Shown piece after piece: positions 8,016-16,418 of a stretch of 64,000 nt of DNA. Made by a program: the position numbers and the translations under genes. Within the stretch, counting starts at the first letter, position 1, and every line of letters starts with the position of its first letter. The stretch lies in assembly GCF_015207395.1 (NCBI RefSeq), contig NZ_JADEWX010000011.1, positions 1-64,000 on the forward strand, given 5' to 3'. This DNA comes from Nodosilinea sp. LEGE 07088. GTDB lineage: Bacteria > Cyanobacteriota > Cyanobacteriia > Phormidesmidales > Phormidesmidaceae. The notes under the pieces are model-generated. The model had not been told where the DNA came from and did not search any database. It was given only the letters and a program-made list of their open reading frames with translations.

Positions 8016-9032
8016 CTAGCTGAGGGCGGGTGGGATCTCTTCGCCCTTGTAGTCTCGGGTCGGTACCGGAAACCCGCAGGAGGTGCCGTCGGTGTGCACC
8101 ACCTGATCTTCCCAGGGCAGGCGATAGGTCTCTTTCACCAGGTCTTTCATGTAGGTGTAGGGGCAGTCTTGGGCACCGCCTTTGACTGCCACATAGGCGC
8201 GATGGCCAAACTGGTAGATGTTGTTTTCTACGCCCCAGTGAATGCGGGCCTCGCGCACCAGGTCAGGGCGCACCTCGGCGGTGATGATCTCGTCGGGGCG
8301 GTGGCTGCCCATCACCAGGGGGGTGCCGTCAAAGTTGACGATCATGCCCTCGCCCATGGAGTCAAAGCTGCCGTCGCTGCCGCACATGCACACCGAGGCC
8401 GTCACCATCAAGTTACAGAAGGCGTTGGCCTGGTTGGTGATCTGCCAGGAGTGGCGAATGGGGGCAGTGTAGCCTGCGGTGCGAATCATGATCTCGGCCC
8501 CTTTGTAGGCGCACTCGCGGGCCATTTCGGGGAACATGCCGTCGTGGCAGATGATCAGCGCGATTTTGCTGCCGTTGGGGCCGTCACAGACGGGAATGCC
8601 GATATTCCCAGGTTCCCAGGGCTCGACCGGCACCCAGGGGTGCAGCTTGCGGTAGTAGAGCTTGAGTTCCCCAGTGTTGTCGATGATGAGGCCGCTGTTG
8701 TAGGGGTAGCCCTCGGGGTTGTACTCCATAATCGAGAAGCAGCCCCAGATGTCGTTGTCGATGCAGGCCTGGCGAAAGGCGGCGACCTCGGGGCCATCCA
8801 GGCGGCACATGATCGCGGGGTTGGTATCCATCGACAGCCCGTGCAGCGAATACTCGGGGAACACCACCAGATCCATGGCGGGCATATTGCGGCGGGCCTT
8901 GGCGACCATGGCGCAGATGCGCTGGGTCTGGGCAGCCAGGTCGTCGGGGGTGACGACGTTGGGCAGTTGGAGCTGCACCATGCCCAGCACCACGCCGTTG
9001 GGAGATTTATTCAGGCCACCTAGTCCACTCAT
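8016..9032 (-). CDS. amiF: formamidase, nitrilase superfamily
   Basis: A 338-residue protein closely following the AmiF pattern: N-terminal GMVQLQLPNVV, FPEYSLHGL with Glu60, YYRKLHPWVPVEPWEPG with Lys129, and IICHDGMFPEMARECAYKGA with Cys161, giving the Glu-Lys-Cys triad. The C-terminal region (ENNIYQFGHRAYVA, YMKDLVKETYRLPWED) is also characteristic of formamidases. It hydrolyses formamide to formate and ammonia in the cytosol, so it likely supplies nitrogen. No operon partner is apparent. I did not find a convincing NtcA box upstream by eye. Confusion with an aliphatic amidase is possible but less likely. Confidence 0.9.
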   Translation of the reverse strand: MSGLGGLNKSPNGVVLGMVQLQLPNVVTPDDLAAQTQRICAMVAKARRNMPAMDLVVFPEYSLHGLSMDTNPAIMCRLDGPEVAAFRQACIDNDIWGCFSIMEYNPEGYPYNSGLIIDNTGELKLYYRKLHPWVPVEPWEPGNIGIPVCDGPNGSKIALIICHDGMFPEMARECAYKGAEIMIRTAGYTAPIRHSWQITNQANAFCNLMVTASVCMCGSDGSFDSMGEGMIVNFDGTPLVMGSHRPDEIITAEVRPDLVREARIHWGVENNIYQFGHRAYVAVKGGAQDCPYTYMKDLVKETYRLPWEDQVVHTDGTSCGFPVPTRDYKGEEIPPALS

Positions 9033-9280
9033 GGTTTTCTCTCTGGATGCTTGTTCTGTGAAATATTAACCTGACTCTAAAGTCGATTAGCACTATAGGT
9101 CTATGGGGATGAGGGGATAGTGCTTGATATTATTTAAGATCGACCTCTGCTGCGACTAGTTCACCAAAGGGTGCGGCCACGAGCAATGGGGGCGATCGCA
9201 CAGCATGATGCTGCCCTGGAAACCCGTAATATTGGTACTAACAGCGATCGCATTCCCCCCAGCCTGTTGAGGCTAGATCC

Positions 9281-9622
9281 ATGTTCCTCATTGCAATCAG
9301 ACTGCTTCACACGGCGGTGGTCGTGGTGATGGTTACCGCCATTCTGTTTTTGCTGTACTGCGGCTGGGCCAACGATCTATCTCGTTGGACGGCGATCGCC
9401 TTCGCCACGGTCTCTGTAGAAGTGGTGATTTATGTCGGCAACGGCTGGCGCTGCCCCCTACGCACCCTGGCCGAAACCCTGACCCCAGCAGGGCAAACGG
9501 TGCAGGATATTTATCTGCCCTCCTGGCTGGCAGCCCGCATAGTCGGCGTTTCGACCCCGTTGCTGGGGATCGCCTGTGTGTTGTTGTTAGCCCGACTGCT
9601 GCTCAACGGCGGTCCAGATTGA
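9281..9622 (+). CDS. small multi-pass membrane protein
   Basis: A 113-residue hydrophobic protein with about three transmembrane segments: residues 5-25 (RLLHTAVVVVMVTAILFLLY), 35-53 (TAIAFATVSVEVVIYVG) and 85-108 (LLGIACVLLLARLLL). A short loop NGWRCPLRTLAE sits between the second and third segments and looks conserved in type. I do not recognise a named family; a DUF2784-like protein is one possibility because of the loop with CPL. Upstream is a 13-bp palindrome CAGCATGATGCTG at 9201-9213. Confidence 0.6.
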   Translation: MFLIAIRLLHTAVVVVMVTAILFLLYCGWANDLSRWTAIAFATVSVEVVIYVGNGWRCPLRTLAETLTPAGQTVQDIYLPSWLAARIVGVSTPLLGIACVLLLARLLLNGGPD

Positions 9623-9642
9623 CCCCGTTTAGCTACCCCCCG

Positions 9643-10128
9643 CTAGTTTTCGCCTGCTAGGGTTAACACCCGCTGCCGAATGTCATCAGAGAGCCACATG
9701 CCAGCATCATTTAATCGCGATACCAACGGTTGGATAGATTCGGTTAAGCCCTGTGACTTAGCCTCTAGCAAAATCTTGAGTGTCCCCCAGACCGTTAATC
9801 CAGCCAGCTGAGCCGTGCGTCGAGCTAATGTATCATCGAGCAGCACAATTTTTTTAGGGTGCTCTGCAGCCAAGGCCATCGCTGCAAGCTCTCCTGAACC
9901 TAGATCTAGACGTTGCCAATCAATTGGGATGCTGCCAGGTTCTGTCACTCGCAGCCAAGGATAGTTGCTAGGAATGGGCACATCGTAGCCCTTGTCTTGA
10001 CCTGCCTGTAGTTCGATCTCTACGGCGCTGGGAATCCAAACCTCACCAAAAACTTGCGGTAGCCAGTTCACTACGTCTATGCGATAGAGGTACAACAACG
10101 GCGATGTATTAGAAATGCCGTCAAGCAA
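9643..10128 (-). CDS. DUF3368 PIN-like toxin
   Basis: A 161-residue protein with the PIN-domain order: ISNTSPLLYLYRI with the first acidic/Asn-Thr-Ser motif, GSGELAAMALA with a conserved Glu, then VLLDDTLARRTAQLAGL with the paired Asp residues. This is the DUF3368 pattern of nuclease toxins in cyanobacteria. The gene follows a UPF0175 gene and overlaps it by 8 bp, the standard partner arrangement. It is expected to cleave RNA when free of antitoxin; this is inferred from the family. Confidence 0.8.
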   Translation of the reverse strand: MLDGISNTSPLLYLYRIDVVNWLPQVFGEVWIPSAVEIELQAGQDKGYDVPIPSNYPWLRVTEPGSIPIDWQRLDLGSGELAAMALAAEHPKKIVLLDDTLARRTAQLAGLTVWGTLKILLEAKSQGLTESIQPLVSRLNDAGMWLSDDIRQRVLTLAGEN

Positions 10129-10372
10129 GGCTTTCCTCTAGATCTTGCAGCTCAGATTCCAGAGGAAAAACTCTATATTCTTTGAGGCTGAGTAAAAACT
10201 CAACTCGCGACATATCCGCTAACTCAGCGGCTTTACCAGAGGAGAGCCGACCCAACTCATACAACTTGACAGCAGCCATGGTACGCAGTTCACGGGCAAA
10301 CATCGCTTCGTCCATGCCTTCGGCCAAAAAAACGGTTTCAGGAATATCGATTACGATCTGTCGAACTACCAT
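10121..10372 (-). CDS. UPF0175 family antitoxin
   Basis: An 83-residue protein with IDIPETVF at the N-terminus, a helical middle (ELRTMAAVKLYELGRLSSGKAAELADMSRVEFLL in two pieces) and a short acidic tail. The GKAAELADMSRVEFL part is the helix-turn-helix-like core of UPF0175. It precedes and overlaps the DUF3368 toxin gene, so it most likely binds the toxin and represses the pair. The frame starts at ATG 10372. Confidence 0.8.
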   Translation of the reverse strand: MVVRQIVIDIPETVFLAEGMDEAMFARELRTMAAVKLYELGRLSSGKAAELADMSRVEFLLSLKEYRVFPLESELQDLEESLA

Positions 10373-10425
10373 GTTGATGATCCCTACAGGTTCACGATCG
10401 CCGATTCATGCCTGTTGATCTTAGC

Positions 10426-10755
10426 TCAAGGCAACTGACTGCCTATCCACCACTGCCAGCCCCAGAATGCGGTCATGCCGCCTGCGATCGTAAGCAGCAG
10501 GTTTTTGCGCCAGAGGGCCAGGGCTACGCAGGCGATCGCCCCCACCAGCCGCGCGTTTTGCCACCCCAGCCACAGTTCGCCCTCGGGCAGCACCACTGCG
10601 GGCACCACGATCGCCGTCAGCACTACCGGCGGCACATAACCCAGCGCCCGCACCAGGGTTGGCGATAGTCGAAGGTGCCCGCTAAAGGCCAGCAGCGTGT
10701 AGCGAATTGAGAAGGTTACCAGGGCCATTAGGGCTACCAGAAGCCAGTCGTTCAT
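10426..10755 (-). CDS. azlD: AzlD family branched-chain amino acid exporter subunit
   Basis: A 109-residue membrane protein with four hydrophobic segments. The family features VTFSIRYTLLAF, LGYVPPVVLTAIVVPAVV and a Trp-rich C-terminus are visible. AzlD pairs with AzlC (LIV-E family) to export branched-chain amino acids or analogues. It is read 74 bp after azlC on the same strand; the gap holds an A/T-rich stretch with three TTTTGGATTT-like words. Confidence 0.85.
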   Translation of the reverse strand: MNDWLLVALMALVTFSIRYTLLAFSGHLRLSPTLVRALGYVPPVVLTAIVVPAVVLPEGELWLGWQNARLVGAIACVALALWRKNLLLTIAGGMTAFWGWQWWIGSQLP

Positions 10756-10829
10756 AGAAAATTTTGGATTTGCGATTTTGGATTTTGGAAAAACGTAGCG
10801 GGGGGCGCACCAGCAATCTTGGTCAAAAT

Positions 10830-11582
10830 TCAGCTTGGGCGACCCACGCTACCGGAGATATTGGTTTCAAGCCAGTACCCGGCGGCCACCCCGGCGATCG
10901 CGGCCACCATCAGCCCCAGCTTATGGGGTAAGCCATTCGCCAGCACGGCGACCAGTCCGGCGACGGCGATCGCCCCCACCATCGGCCGGGTCGTGGCGTA
11001 GGGCACGACCATGCCAATGAAGGTCGCCACCATGGCAAAATCTAGCCCCCAGGCCGCCGCGTTGGGAATCAGCTGCCCTACCGTCAGCCCCAGCAGGGTA
11101 CAAAAAACCCAGTTGAGGTACATGGCCCCTCCGGCCCCCAGGTAGTACCAGTGCTTGTGGGGGCTGGGATCGGGCTGCTGGTAGCGACGAATGACCACGG
11201 CAAACACCTCGTCAACCAGAAAAAAACCGATCGCCGCCTTCCACCGTGGAGAGGCCCCCTGTACGTAGGGCAGCAGGCTAGCGGAGTAGAGCAGGTGCCG
11301 CAGATTCACCACCACCGTCGTTAGCACTACCAGCGGCAGCGCACTGCCCGCCGCCAGCAGTCCCAGGGCAATAAACTGCGCCGACCCCGCAAAGACAAAC
11401 GCCGACATACCCAAAGCGGCCCCAAAAGAAAGACCGCTGCCCTGGGCCAGGGTGCCGAAGATAATACCAAAGGGAATCGCCCCCACAATCAGCGGAAAAA
11501 TGTCCCGGGCCCCGGATAACGCCTCTTGCCGGGGCAACTTGACGATGAACTCGGTTGAGCTAGACAAAAGAAATCTCCCCAA
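10830..11582 (-). CDS. azlC: AzlC family permease
   Basis: A 250-residue membrane protein with about eight segments. Family motifs include the N-terminal GARDIFPLIVGAIPFGIIFG, AFVFAGSAQFIALGLL, VVNLRHLLYSASLLPYV and FFLVDEVFAVVIRRY. It is the large subunit of the AzlCD exporter and is followed by azlD. A short, non-hydrophobic N-terminal extension (about 25 residues) precedes the first motif. The divergent NDH-2 gene starts 60 bp away, so the two share a promoter region. Confidence 0.9.
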   Translation of the reverse strand: MGRFLLSSSTEFIVKLPRQEALSGARDIFPLIVGAIPFGIIFGTLAQGSGLSFGAALGMSAFVFAGSAQFIALGLLAAGSALPLVVLTTVVVNLRHLLYSASLLPYVQGASPRWKAAIGFFLVDEVFAVVIRRYQQPDPSPHKHWYYLGAGGAMYLNWVFCTLLGLTVGQLIPNAAAWGLDFAMVATFIGMVVPYATTRPMVGAIAVAGLVAVLANGLPHKLGLMVAAIAGVAAGYWLETNISGSVGRPS

Positions 11583-11642
11583 ACCAGGATGACTCTCTCT
11601 ATTTTGAGTTAGAAGAAAGAAGAGGTATCACGGCTTTTGGTT

Positions 11643-12857
11643 ATGGCAGACGCTCCCCAATCGATTTGTATTCTCGGCGGCGGCTTTGGCGGCCTCTACA
11701 CGGCCCTGCGCCTCAGCAATCTTCCCTGGGAAGGCACGCCGCCCACCATTACTCTGGTCGATTGCAGCGATCGCTTTCTGTTCTTGCCGCTGCTCTACGA
11801 GCTGGTCACCGATGAGCTGCAAACCTGGGAAATTGCGCCCCCCTACGCCGAGCTGCTGGCCGGTACACCAGTGCAGTTTCGCCAGGGGGCGGTGGCAGGC
11901 ATCGATCTCGACCAGCATCGGGTCAGCCTCAGCGACGGCACCCTGCTTACCTACGATCGCCTCGTGTTGGCCCTGGGCGGCACCACGCCAATGGATATGG
12001 CCCCCGGCGTGGCTGAGCACGCCCTGGCCTTTCGCACCCTGGATGACGCCTATCAACTTAAAGAACGCCTGCGCCTGCGGTCAGCGTCTGATGCCGACAA
12101 AATTCGCGTAGCGGTGGTGGGCGGCGGCTACAGTGGCGTCGAACTGGCCTGCAAGGTAGCCGAACATCTGGGCGATCGCGGTCGGGTGCGCCTAATCGAG
12201 CGCACCGACACCATTCTGCGCACCTCGCCAGAGTACAACCGCGAAGTGGCCCAAAAGGCGCTCTCTGACCTGGGCGTGTGGGTCGATCTTGAAACGGCTG
12301 TGGATAGCGTTACCGCCGACACCATCAGCCTGACCTATCGTGAGCAGACCGACATTTTGCCCGTTGAGCTAGTGCTGTGGACGGTGGGTACCAAGGTCAA
12401 TGAGGTCGTGGCAAATCTGCCGCTAAAGCACAACGATCGCCAGCAGATCGTCGTGCAGCCCACCCTGGAGTCGGTCGATCGCCCCGGCGTCTATGCCCTG
12501 GGCGATGTAGCCGACTGCCGCGATGCCGAGGGCCAGCAGGTGCCCGCTACGGCCCAGGTAGCCCTCCAGCAGGCCGACTTTGTCGGGTGGAATATCTGGG
12601 CCAGTTTGAGCGTTGGCGAAGCCTCTGGCGCGAAGCATCGTCCCCAGATGCCCTTTCGCTATCAACATCTAGGCGAAATGATGACCCTGGGCACCAGTCG
12701 CGCCACTCTCACAGGTCTAGGGGTACAGCTCGACGGCGAACTGGCCCACATGGCTCGCCGCCTGATCTACCTCTATCGCTTGCCCACCTTCGATCACCAG
12801 GTGCGGGTCGGCATCAACTGGATGACCAAGCCCCTGCGGGATCTACTCTCGGCGTAG
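11643..12857 (+). CDS. ndh: type II NADH dehydrogenase (NDH-2)
   Basis: A 404-residue flavoprotein, started at ATG 11643 (a TTG two codons upstream is also open). It has two dinucleotide-binding folds: FAD site ILGGGFGGLYTAL at 7-20 and NAD site VAVVGGGYSGVELACKVAEH at about 158-180. The second FAD motif PGVYALGDVADC at about 282-293 and a C-terminal membrane-binding helix region (ARRLIYLYRLPTFDHQVRV) complete the NDH-2 pattern. It would pass electrons from NADH to plastoquinone at the membrane without pumping protons. Cyanobacteria carry several such genes; I cannot say which one this is. Confidence 0.85.
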   Translation: MADAPQSICILGGGFGGLYTALRLSNLPWEGTPPTITLVDCSDRFLFLPLLYELVTDELQTWEIAPPYAELLAGTPVQFRQGAVAGIDLDQHRVSLSDGTLLTYDRLVLALGGTTPMDMAPGVAEHALAFRTLDDAYQLKERLRLRSASDADKIRVAVVGGGYSGVELACKVAEHLGDRGRVRLIERTDTILRTSPEYNREVAQKALSDLGVWVDLETAVDSVTADTISLTYREQTDILPVELVLWTVGTKVNEVVANLPLKHNDRQQIVVQPTLESVDRPGVYALGDVADCRDAEGQQVPATAQVALQQADFVGWNIWASLSVGEASGAKHRPQMPFRYQHLGEMMTLGTSRATLTGLGVQLDGELAHMARRLIYLYRLPTFDHQVRVGINWMTKPLRDLLSA

Positions 12858-12936
12858 GCCAACGCACTTCTATTCCATGGTGCGATCGCCCCGAGAGGGT
12901 TGAGAATGACTTTCTGGGTTGCACAGCCAAAAGAAA

Positions 12937-12964
12937 CGGGATCGGTTGCACTGCACCGATCCCG
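12937..12964. terminator. terminator between convergent NDH-2 and barrel genes
   Basis: Perfect 10-bp arms CGGGATCGGT (12937-12946) and ACCGATCCCG (12955-12964). On the minus strand the stem is followed by TTTCTTTT, serving the barrel gene that ends at 13007. It may also serve the plus-strand NDH-2 gene. Confidence 0.75.
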
Positions 12965-13006
12965 CTGTTGTTGGGTTAGAGCTGATTTAACACGAGAGGC
13001 CTGGGT

Positions 13007-13495
13007 CTAGAAGCTGTAGCCTAGACCGACCGTGCCATTGACCTGGCTGTTGCCGTAGATCGACCAGTTGACGGCGCCATTGGCCACAACGCGATCGGTA
13101 ATGCGGTAGTCGACGCCGCCGGTAACCAGAGGCCCAACTGCGCCAGCGCCCTCGGTCGATACCGACAGCCCGCCGCCCACGTAGGGCATGAGGCGACCGT
13201 TGGGGGTGATGGGGTTAAAGTCGTAGGTGACGGGCAGCAAAAAGACGGTTTCACCCGTGTTGCTGAAGTTGAGGTCGCTGATGACACCGGGGCGTACCGA
13301 CACGTGGTCAGCTACGGTAACTTTGCCGTTAACCGACAGGCCAAAGTCGCCGGTACCCAGGTCGCCAATGCCGACCCCCGCGCCGACGTAGTTGTAGTCG
13401 GTGGGAGCTGCTTGGGCGTTAGCGGTCATGGGTAGGACTGCCATGGAAGCAGCAGCAAGACCTAATGCGATCGCGGCGATAGAACGGGTTTTCAT
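13007..13495 (-). CDS. small outer-membrane beta-barrel protein
   Basis: A 162-residue protein from the ATG at 13495. A GGAG sequence 8 bases upstream favours this start over the in-frame ATG at 13501. A signal peptide ends near TANAQA (about residues 1-28). The rest alternates short strands with turns (YVGAGVGIGDLG, LSVNGKVTVADHVSVRPGV, VFLLPVTYDFN, LMPYVGGGLSV, VNGTVGLGYSF) and ends in an aromatic residue, as outer-membrane barrels do. About 8 strands fit an OmpW/OmpA-like small barrel. Specific function unknown. Confidence 0.75.
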   Translation of the reverse strand: MKTRSIAAIALGLAAASMAVLPMTANAQAAPTDYNYVGAGVGIGDLGTGDFGLSVNGKVTVADHVSVRPGVISDLNFSNTGETVFLLPVTYDFNPITPNGRLMPYVGGGLSVSTEGAGAVGPLVTGGVDYRITDRVVANGAVNWSIYGNSQVNGTVGLGYSF

Positions 13496-13940
13496 GGTCA
13501 TTCTCCAAATGCAAACTGTGTGTTGTTGACGGTGTAGCGTTAAAGAGCCATCCCAAAACGGTCAAACGCTTTGAGGCAATGCCTGCGGTCGGGATGGGTA
13601 GCGTTGGAGCAATGGGGTTGCTGTCGCTATGACTCTGTTGTAGCGCTGGGGACTAGGCGCTATTTCACCAAGCCATGACACTTTGCGTAGTGGGTGATAC
13701 AGGATGTCTGAGCCCAAAAAAACGACTCGATGCCCAAACCGTTGAAAGATCAGGGTTTTAGGGGCCAAGCCTGAGGTTTAGACGCGATCGCACTATCCTC
13801 TCAGAGCCACAAAACTACCCCCTAAACTGCGGCAGGTGCTCAACTGGCACAGTCAACTGGCATAGTCTGGGCAGGGTTAGAGGGGCTCACGTCAACTCGT
13901 CCCGGCAGACCCAGGTGCCGCTGGTGAGTGATGCGGGGAG
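13496..13940. other. spacer without recognisable gene
   Basis: 445 bp upstream of the barrel gene. A 68-codon minus-strand frame (13562-13768) has no ribosome-binding site and unremarkable composition. I see no RNA gene or strong repeat. Confidence 0.45.
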
Positions 13941-14657
13941 CTAGCCCTGGGCTTTAATGGCGGCGTCGATCTGGTCAAAGACTTCTTCGAATAGCTGCAG
14001 CGGGGCCCCACCGGGGATCAGCAGGTCGTTCATGACGAAGGAGGGAGTGCCCTGGAGCTGAAGCTGCTGGGCTAGCTCTAGATCTTGCTGAATGGCGGCT
14101 TCGGCCTCGTCGCTGGCGCGATCGCGATTGAACCGCTCTAGATCGAGGAACATAGCCTCAGCCAGCTCCAGGTAGAGGTCTTCGCCCAGGCGGTCTTGAT
14201 TCACAAACAGGCCGTCGTGGTAGAGCCAAAACTCCCCCTGCTGACCCGCTGCCCAGGCGGCCTTGGCCGACGGCAGGGCCTCAGGGTGGATGCGTGTGAG
14301 CGGAAAATGCTTGTAGACGTAGAGAATGTCGGCCTCATGGTCGCCCACAAACTCTTTCATATAGCCCGCTGCTACAGCGCAATAGGGGCACTGAAAATCA
14401 GAAAACTTAAACAGCACGATGGGGGCATTGGGGTTGCCCTTAGTGGCCGACGTGCCAATCAGGCTCGCCCGGCTCATAGACCCAATCACATCGGTCACAA
14501 TTGCCTGGTGGGCTGCGGGGCTGCTGGGAGCCGCCGCCTGGTTGCGCTGAGATAGCAGGAGTAATAGCAACGGGATGAGGGCACCTACCCCCAGGGCTCC
14601 AATTAAGCCCCACAACACCAGCTTTGAGTTCTGTAGTCGTTCCCAGATCCGATGCAT
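13941..14657 (-). CDS. DsbA-like thiol-disulfide oxidoreductase, membrane-anchored
   Basis: A 238-residue protein from ATG 14657. One transmembrane helix lies at about 13-36 (LVLWGLIGALGVGALIPLLL), followed by a Pro/Ala linker and a thioredoxin-fold domain. The redox motif is Cys90-Pro-Tyr-Cys93 in FSDFQCPYCAVAAGYMKEF, and the cis-proline loop is LQGTPSFVMND near residue 210. The long helical insert with YVYKHFPLTRIHPEAL matches the DsbA/DSBA-oxidoreductase family. It should form or shuffle disulfides outside the cytoplasmic membrane. It ends its own strand block, downstream of the ECF sigma factor gene by 141 bp; co-regulation is possible but not shown. Confidence 0.87.
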   Translation of the reverse strand: MHRIWERLQNSKLVLWGLIGALGVGALIPLLLLLLSQRNQAAAPSSPAAHQAIVTDVIGSMSRASLIGTSATKGNPNAPIVLFKFSDFQCPYCAVAAGYMKEFVGDHEADILYVYKHFPLTRIHPEALPSAKAAWAAGQQGEFWLYHDGLFVNQDRLGEDLYLELAEAMFLDLERFNRDRASDEAEAAIQQDLELAQQLQLQGTPSFVMNDLLIPGGAPLQLFEEVFDQIDAAIKAQG

Positions 14658-14798
14658 GCTTAGCTCCAGTGCCAGTGCCACCCTCCATCATGCCGTTTTA
14701 AGGATCGCCTCGCCAGTATCTGCCTCGCCAATATTCACGGCTACCGTGCGATCGCAACCCCAGGGGCCCACGCAGTACATCATCACAGGCATGACCCT

Positions 14799-15428
14799 CT
14801 AATTCGATGAGCTGGCTATTAAAAAAATCTCCCGCAGACGACGTTTTGCCCGCGAGGCTCGCTGGCGCAGAGTCGTTTCGGCGACTAGTGGCTGGCCTTC
14901 GGCCACCAGTCGCTGGCTAATTTGCCGCCACGACCAGTCGCAAACATTGTGCAGATACAGTAGACAGGCGCCTTCGGGGTCTTCCTCGTTCAGCCTTGCC
15001 AGGGCTTGATAGAGCAGATCTAACTCTTCGAGAATGACCTGTTGCTGCATGAGGTTGAGGCGGTTGTCGGCCAGTACTGCCTCAATCACCTGGGGGTCGG
15101 TGGCGCTACTACGCTGTTTGCGTTTGCGCTCATAGATGACATGAAAGGCCGTAGATTTTAGCCAGGCGTAGGGGCTGCGAATCACTTCCCCGGTCTGAAG
15201 CTTCTTTTTACCGCGCAGGTAGGCTTCATGGAGAATTTCGTAGGCTTCGATCTGGTCGTCTAAGTGGTACTGCCTGAGGGTTCTCTGAATGGCGCTCAAA
15301 ATAGGGGTGGCACGGGGGTTGTCTTGGCCCAAAATTTCGCTCAACACTTGATCAAACACATCTTGGGCTGGAGCATCGGTAGGTAGGTGAGACTCTTGAA
15401 AACCACTGGTGTCGTCAGATTGGGTCAT
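14799..15428 (-). CDS. ECF-type sigma factor
   Basis: A 209-residue protein. Region 2 is seen at about residues 60-110 (DQIEAYEILHEAYLRGKKKL, then SPYAWLKSTAFHVIYERKRK) and region 4 at about 140-200 (LYQALARLNEEDPEGACLLY, WSWRQISQRLVAEG, TLRQRASRAKRRLREIFL). This two-region layout without region 1 or 3 is that of an extracytoplasmic-function sigma factor. No anti-sigma gene follows. The upstream spacer holds three TTGTGAC-like words (15489-15498, 15512-15520, 15541-15549) that could be an autoregulatory operator; that is speculation. Confidence 0.85.
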   Translation of the reverse strand: MTQSDDTSGFQESHLPTDAPAQDVFDQVLSEILGQDNPRATPILSAIQRTLRQYHLDDQIEAYEILHEAYLRGKKKLQTGEVIRSPYAWLKSTAFHVIYERKRKQRSSATDPQVIEAVLADNRLNLMQQQVILEELDLLYQALARLNEEDPEGACLLYLHNVCDWSWRQISQRLVAEGQPLVAETTLRQRASRAKRRLREIFLIASSSN

Positions 15429-15865
15429 ATTCCCTTTGGCGTTAGGTGCGGCATCACTTAAAGATTAAGTGATATAAGTGGCCCCAATGTGACAAATAAA
15501 ATTACGGAAACTTGTGTCAAAAAAGAAATATTGTTTACCCTTGTCACAAATCTGGGGCCCAGATCACTAATACACTAGCGCCACAATCACCAGGCTCTAG
15601 CGCGCCGATCACCAGACTCCCCTGGGCCACGATGGGTATGGGGAATCTGGTGATCGGCGATCGCTGGGTAGCCGTGTGGGGGTGACTCACCTTAACCGTG
15701 CGCTAGGTTGAGGTTCTGGAACCAGAGTGAGTCTAACCAGGTCAGTGAGGCCAACGCTGTGGTGGTCTAGGAGCGCCCCGCAGTGGCATCGCGGCGGGTT
15801 TTAGTAACGAGCAACGACTTGAGTAGTTTCTATTTTGCTTTCCCCATGGAGGCACGCGAGGAGTA
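15429..15865. other. divergent promoter spacer with operator-like words
   Basis: 437 bp between the sigma gene and a plus-strand gene. TGTGACAAAT (15489), TTGTGTCAA (15512) and the palindrome TTGTCACAA (15541) recur within 60 bp just upstream of the sigma factor start. A large hairpin follows at 15603-15659. No coding sequence is evident. Confidence 0.5.
15603..15659. repeat. 20-bp-arm inverted repeat
   Basis: CGCCGATCACCAGACTCCCC (15603-15622) and GGGGAATCTGGTGATCGGCG (15640-15659) pair with one mismatch around a 17-nt loop. A further GATCACCAG-like word (ATCACCAGG) sits just to the left at about 15586. It lies between divergent genes, so it is not a simple terminator. Confidence 0.75.
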
Positions 15866-16408
15866 ATGAACACAGAACATGTAACGGCATTTGGCCATGA
15901 CCGACTCACGCCCCCTAGCCCCGATACAGCCAGTACCCCCCTCTGTGATTGGCTGACGGGTAGTGACGAGTCTCCTTTAGATGGGCTGATGCAATCATTA
16001 CGCCAGCATCGCACCGTACTCGTCGATTACTGCACGTTGGCTCTACAGCCCACTCTCTCCGTCGATGACGAAGACCGCCTCAGCAATATTTTGACCCAGG
16101 CCGTAGACAACCCTCTGCTCAGCTTTTGGCTGGATGAGGCCGATTGCTGGGTAGACGAACAGCTAGGTGTGCTGTCGGATGAGGCGCTCAAGCAACAGCA
16201 GAGCAAGCTCAAACGTCTGATTGGTCAAACTTGGGTCGATACTCTCTGGAACGATTTGCAGCATCGGACTAAAGCGCTTCAGTCTTATCTCAAACGATTG
16301 GGGGTTTATAGCGGTGCCATTGATGGCATTATGGGCCCCAGCACGCAGCACGCGATAGAATCCCTAAAGACGGCCCGCCCTGACGATTGGCCTTTGGGGT
16401 ATCTATAG
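15866..16408 (+). CDS. hypothetical protein with peptidoglycan-binding-like C-terminus
   Basis: A 180-residue protein. Residues 1-130 are helical and acidic with no motif that I know. Residues 138-165 (LKRLGVYSGAIDGIMGPSTQ then HAIESLK) match the core of the PG_binding_1 repeat (L-x-x-x-G-x-Y-x-G-x-I-D-G-x-x-G-x-x-T). No signal peptide is visible, which is odd for a cell-wall binder. It is followed 10 bp later by a secreted cupredoxin gene and lies divergent from the ECF sigma factor, so it may belong to that regulon or be a sigma partner. Function unknown. Confidence 0.65.
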   Translation: MNTEHVTAFGHDRLTPPSPDTASTPLCDWLTGSDESPLDGLMQSLRQHRTVLVDYCTLALQPTLSVDDEDRLSNILTQAVDNPLLSFWLDEADCWVDEQLGVLSDEALKQQQSKLKRLIGQTWVDTLWNDLQHRTKALQSYLKRLGVYSGAIDGIMGPSTQHAIESLKTARPDDWPLGYL

Positions 16409-16418
16409 GGAACAGTTA

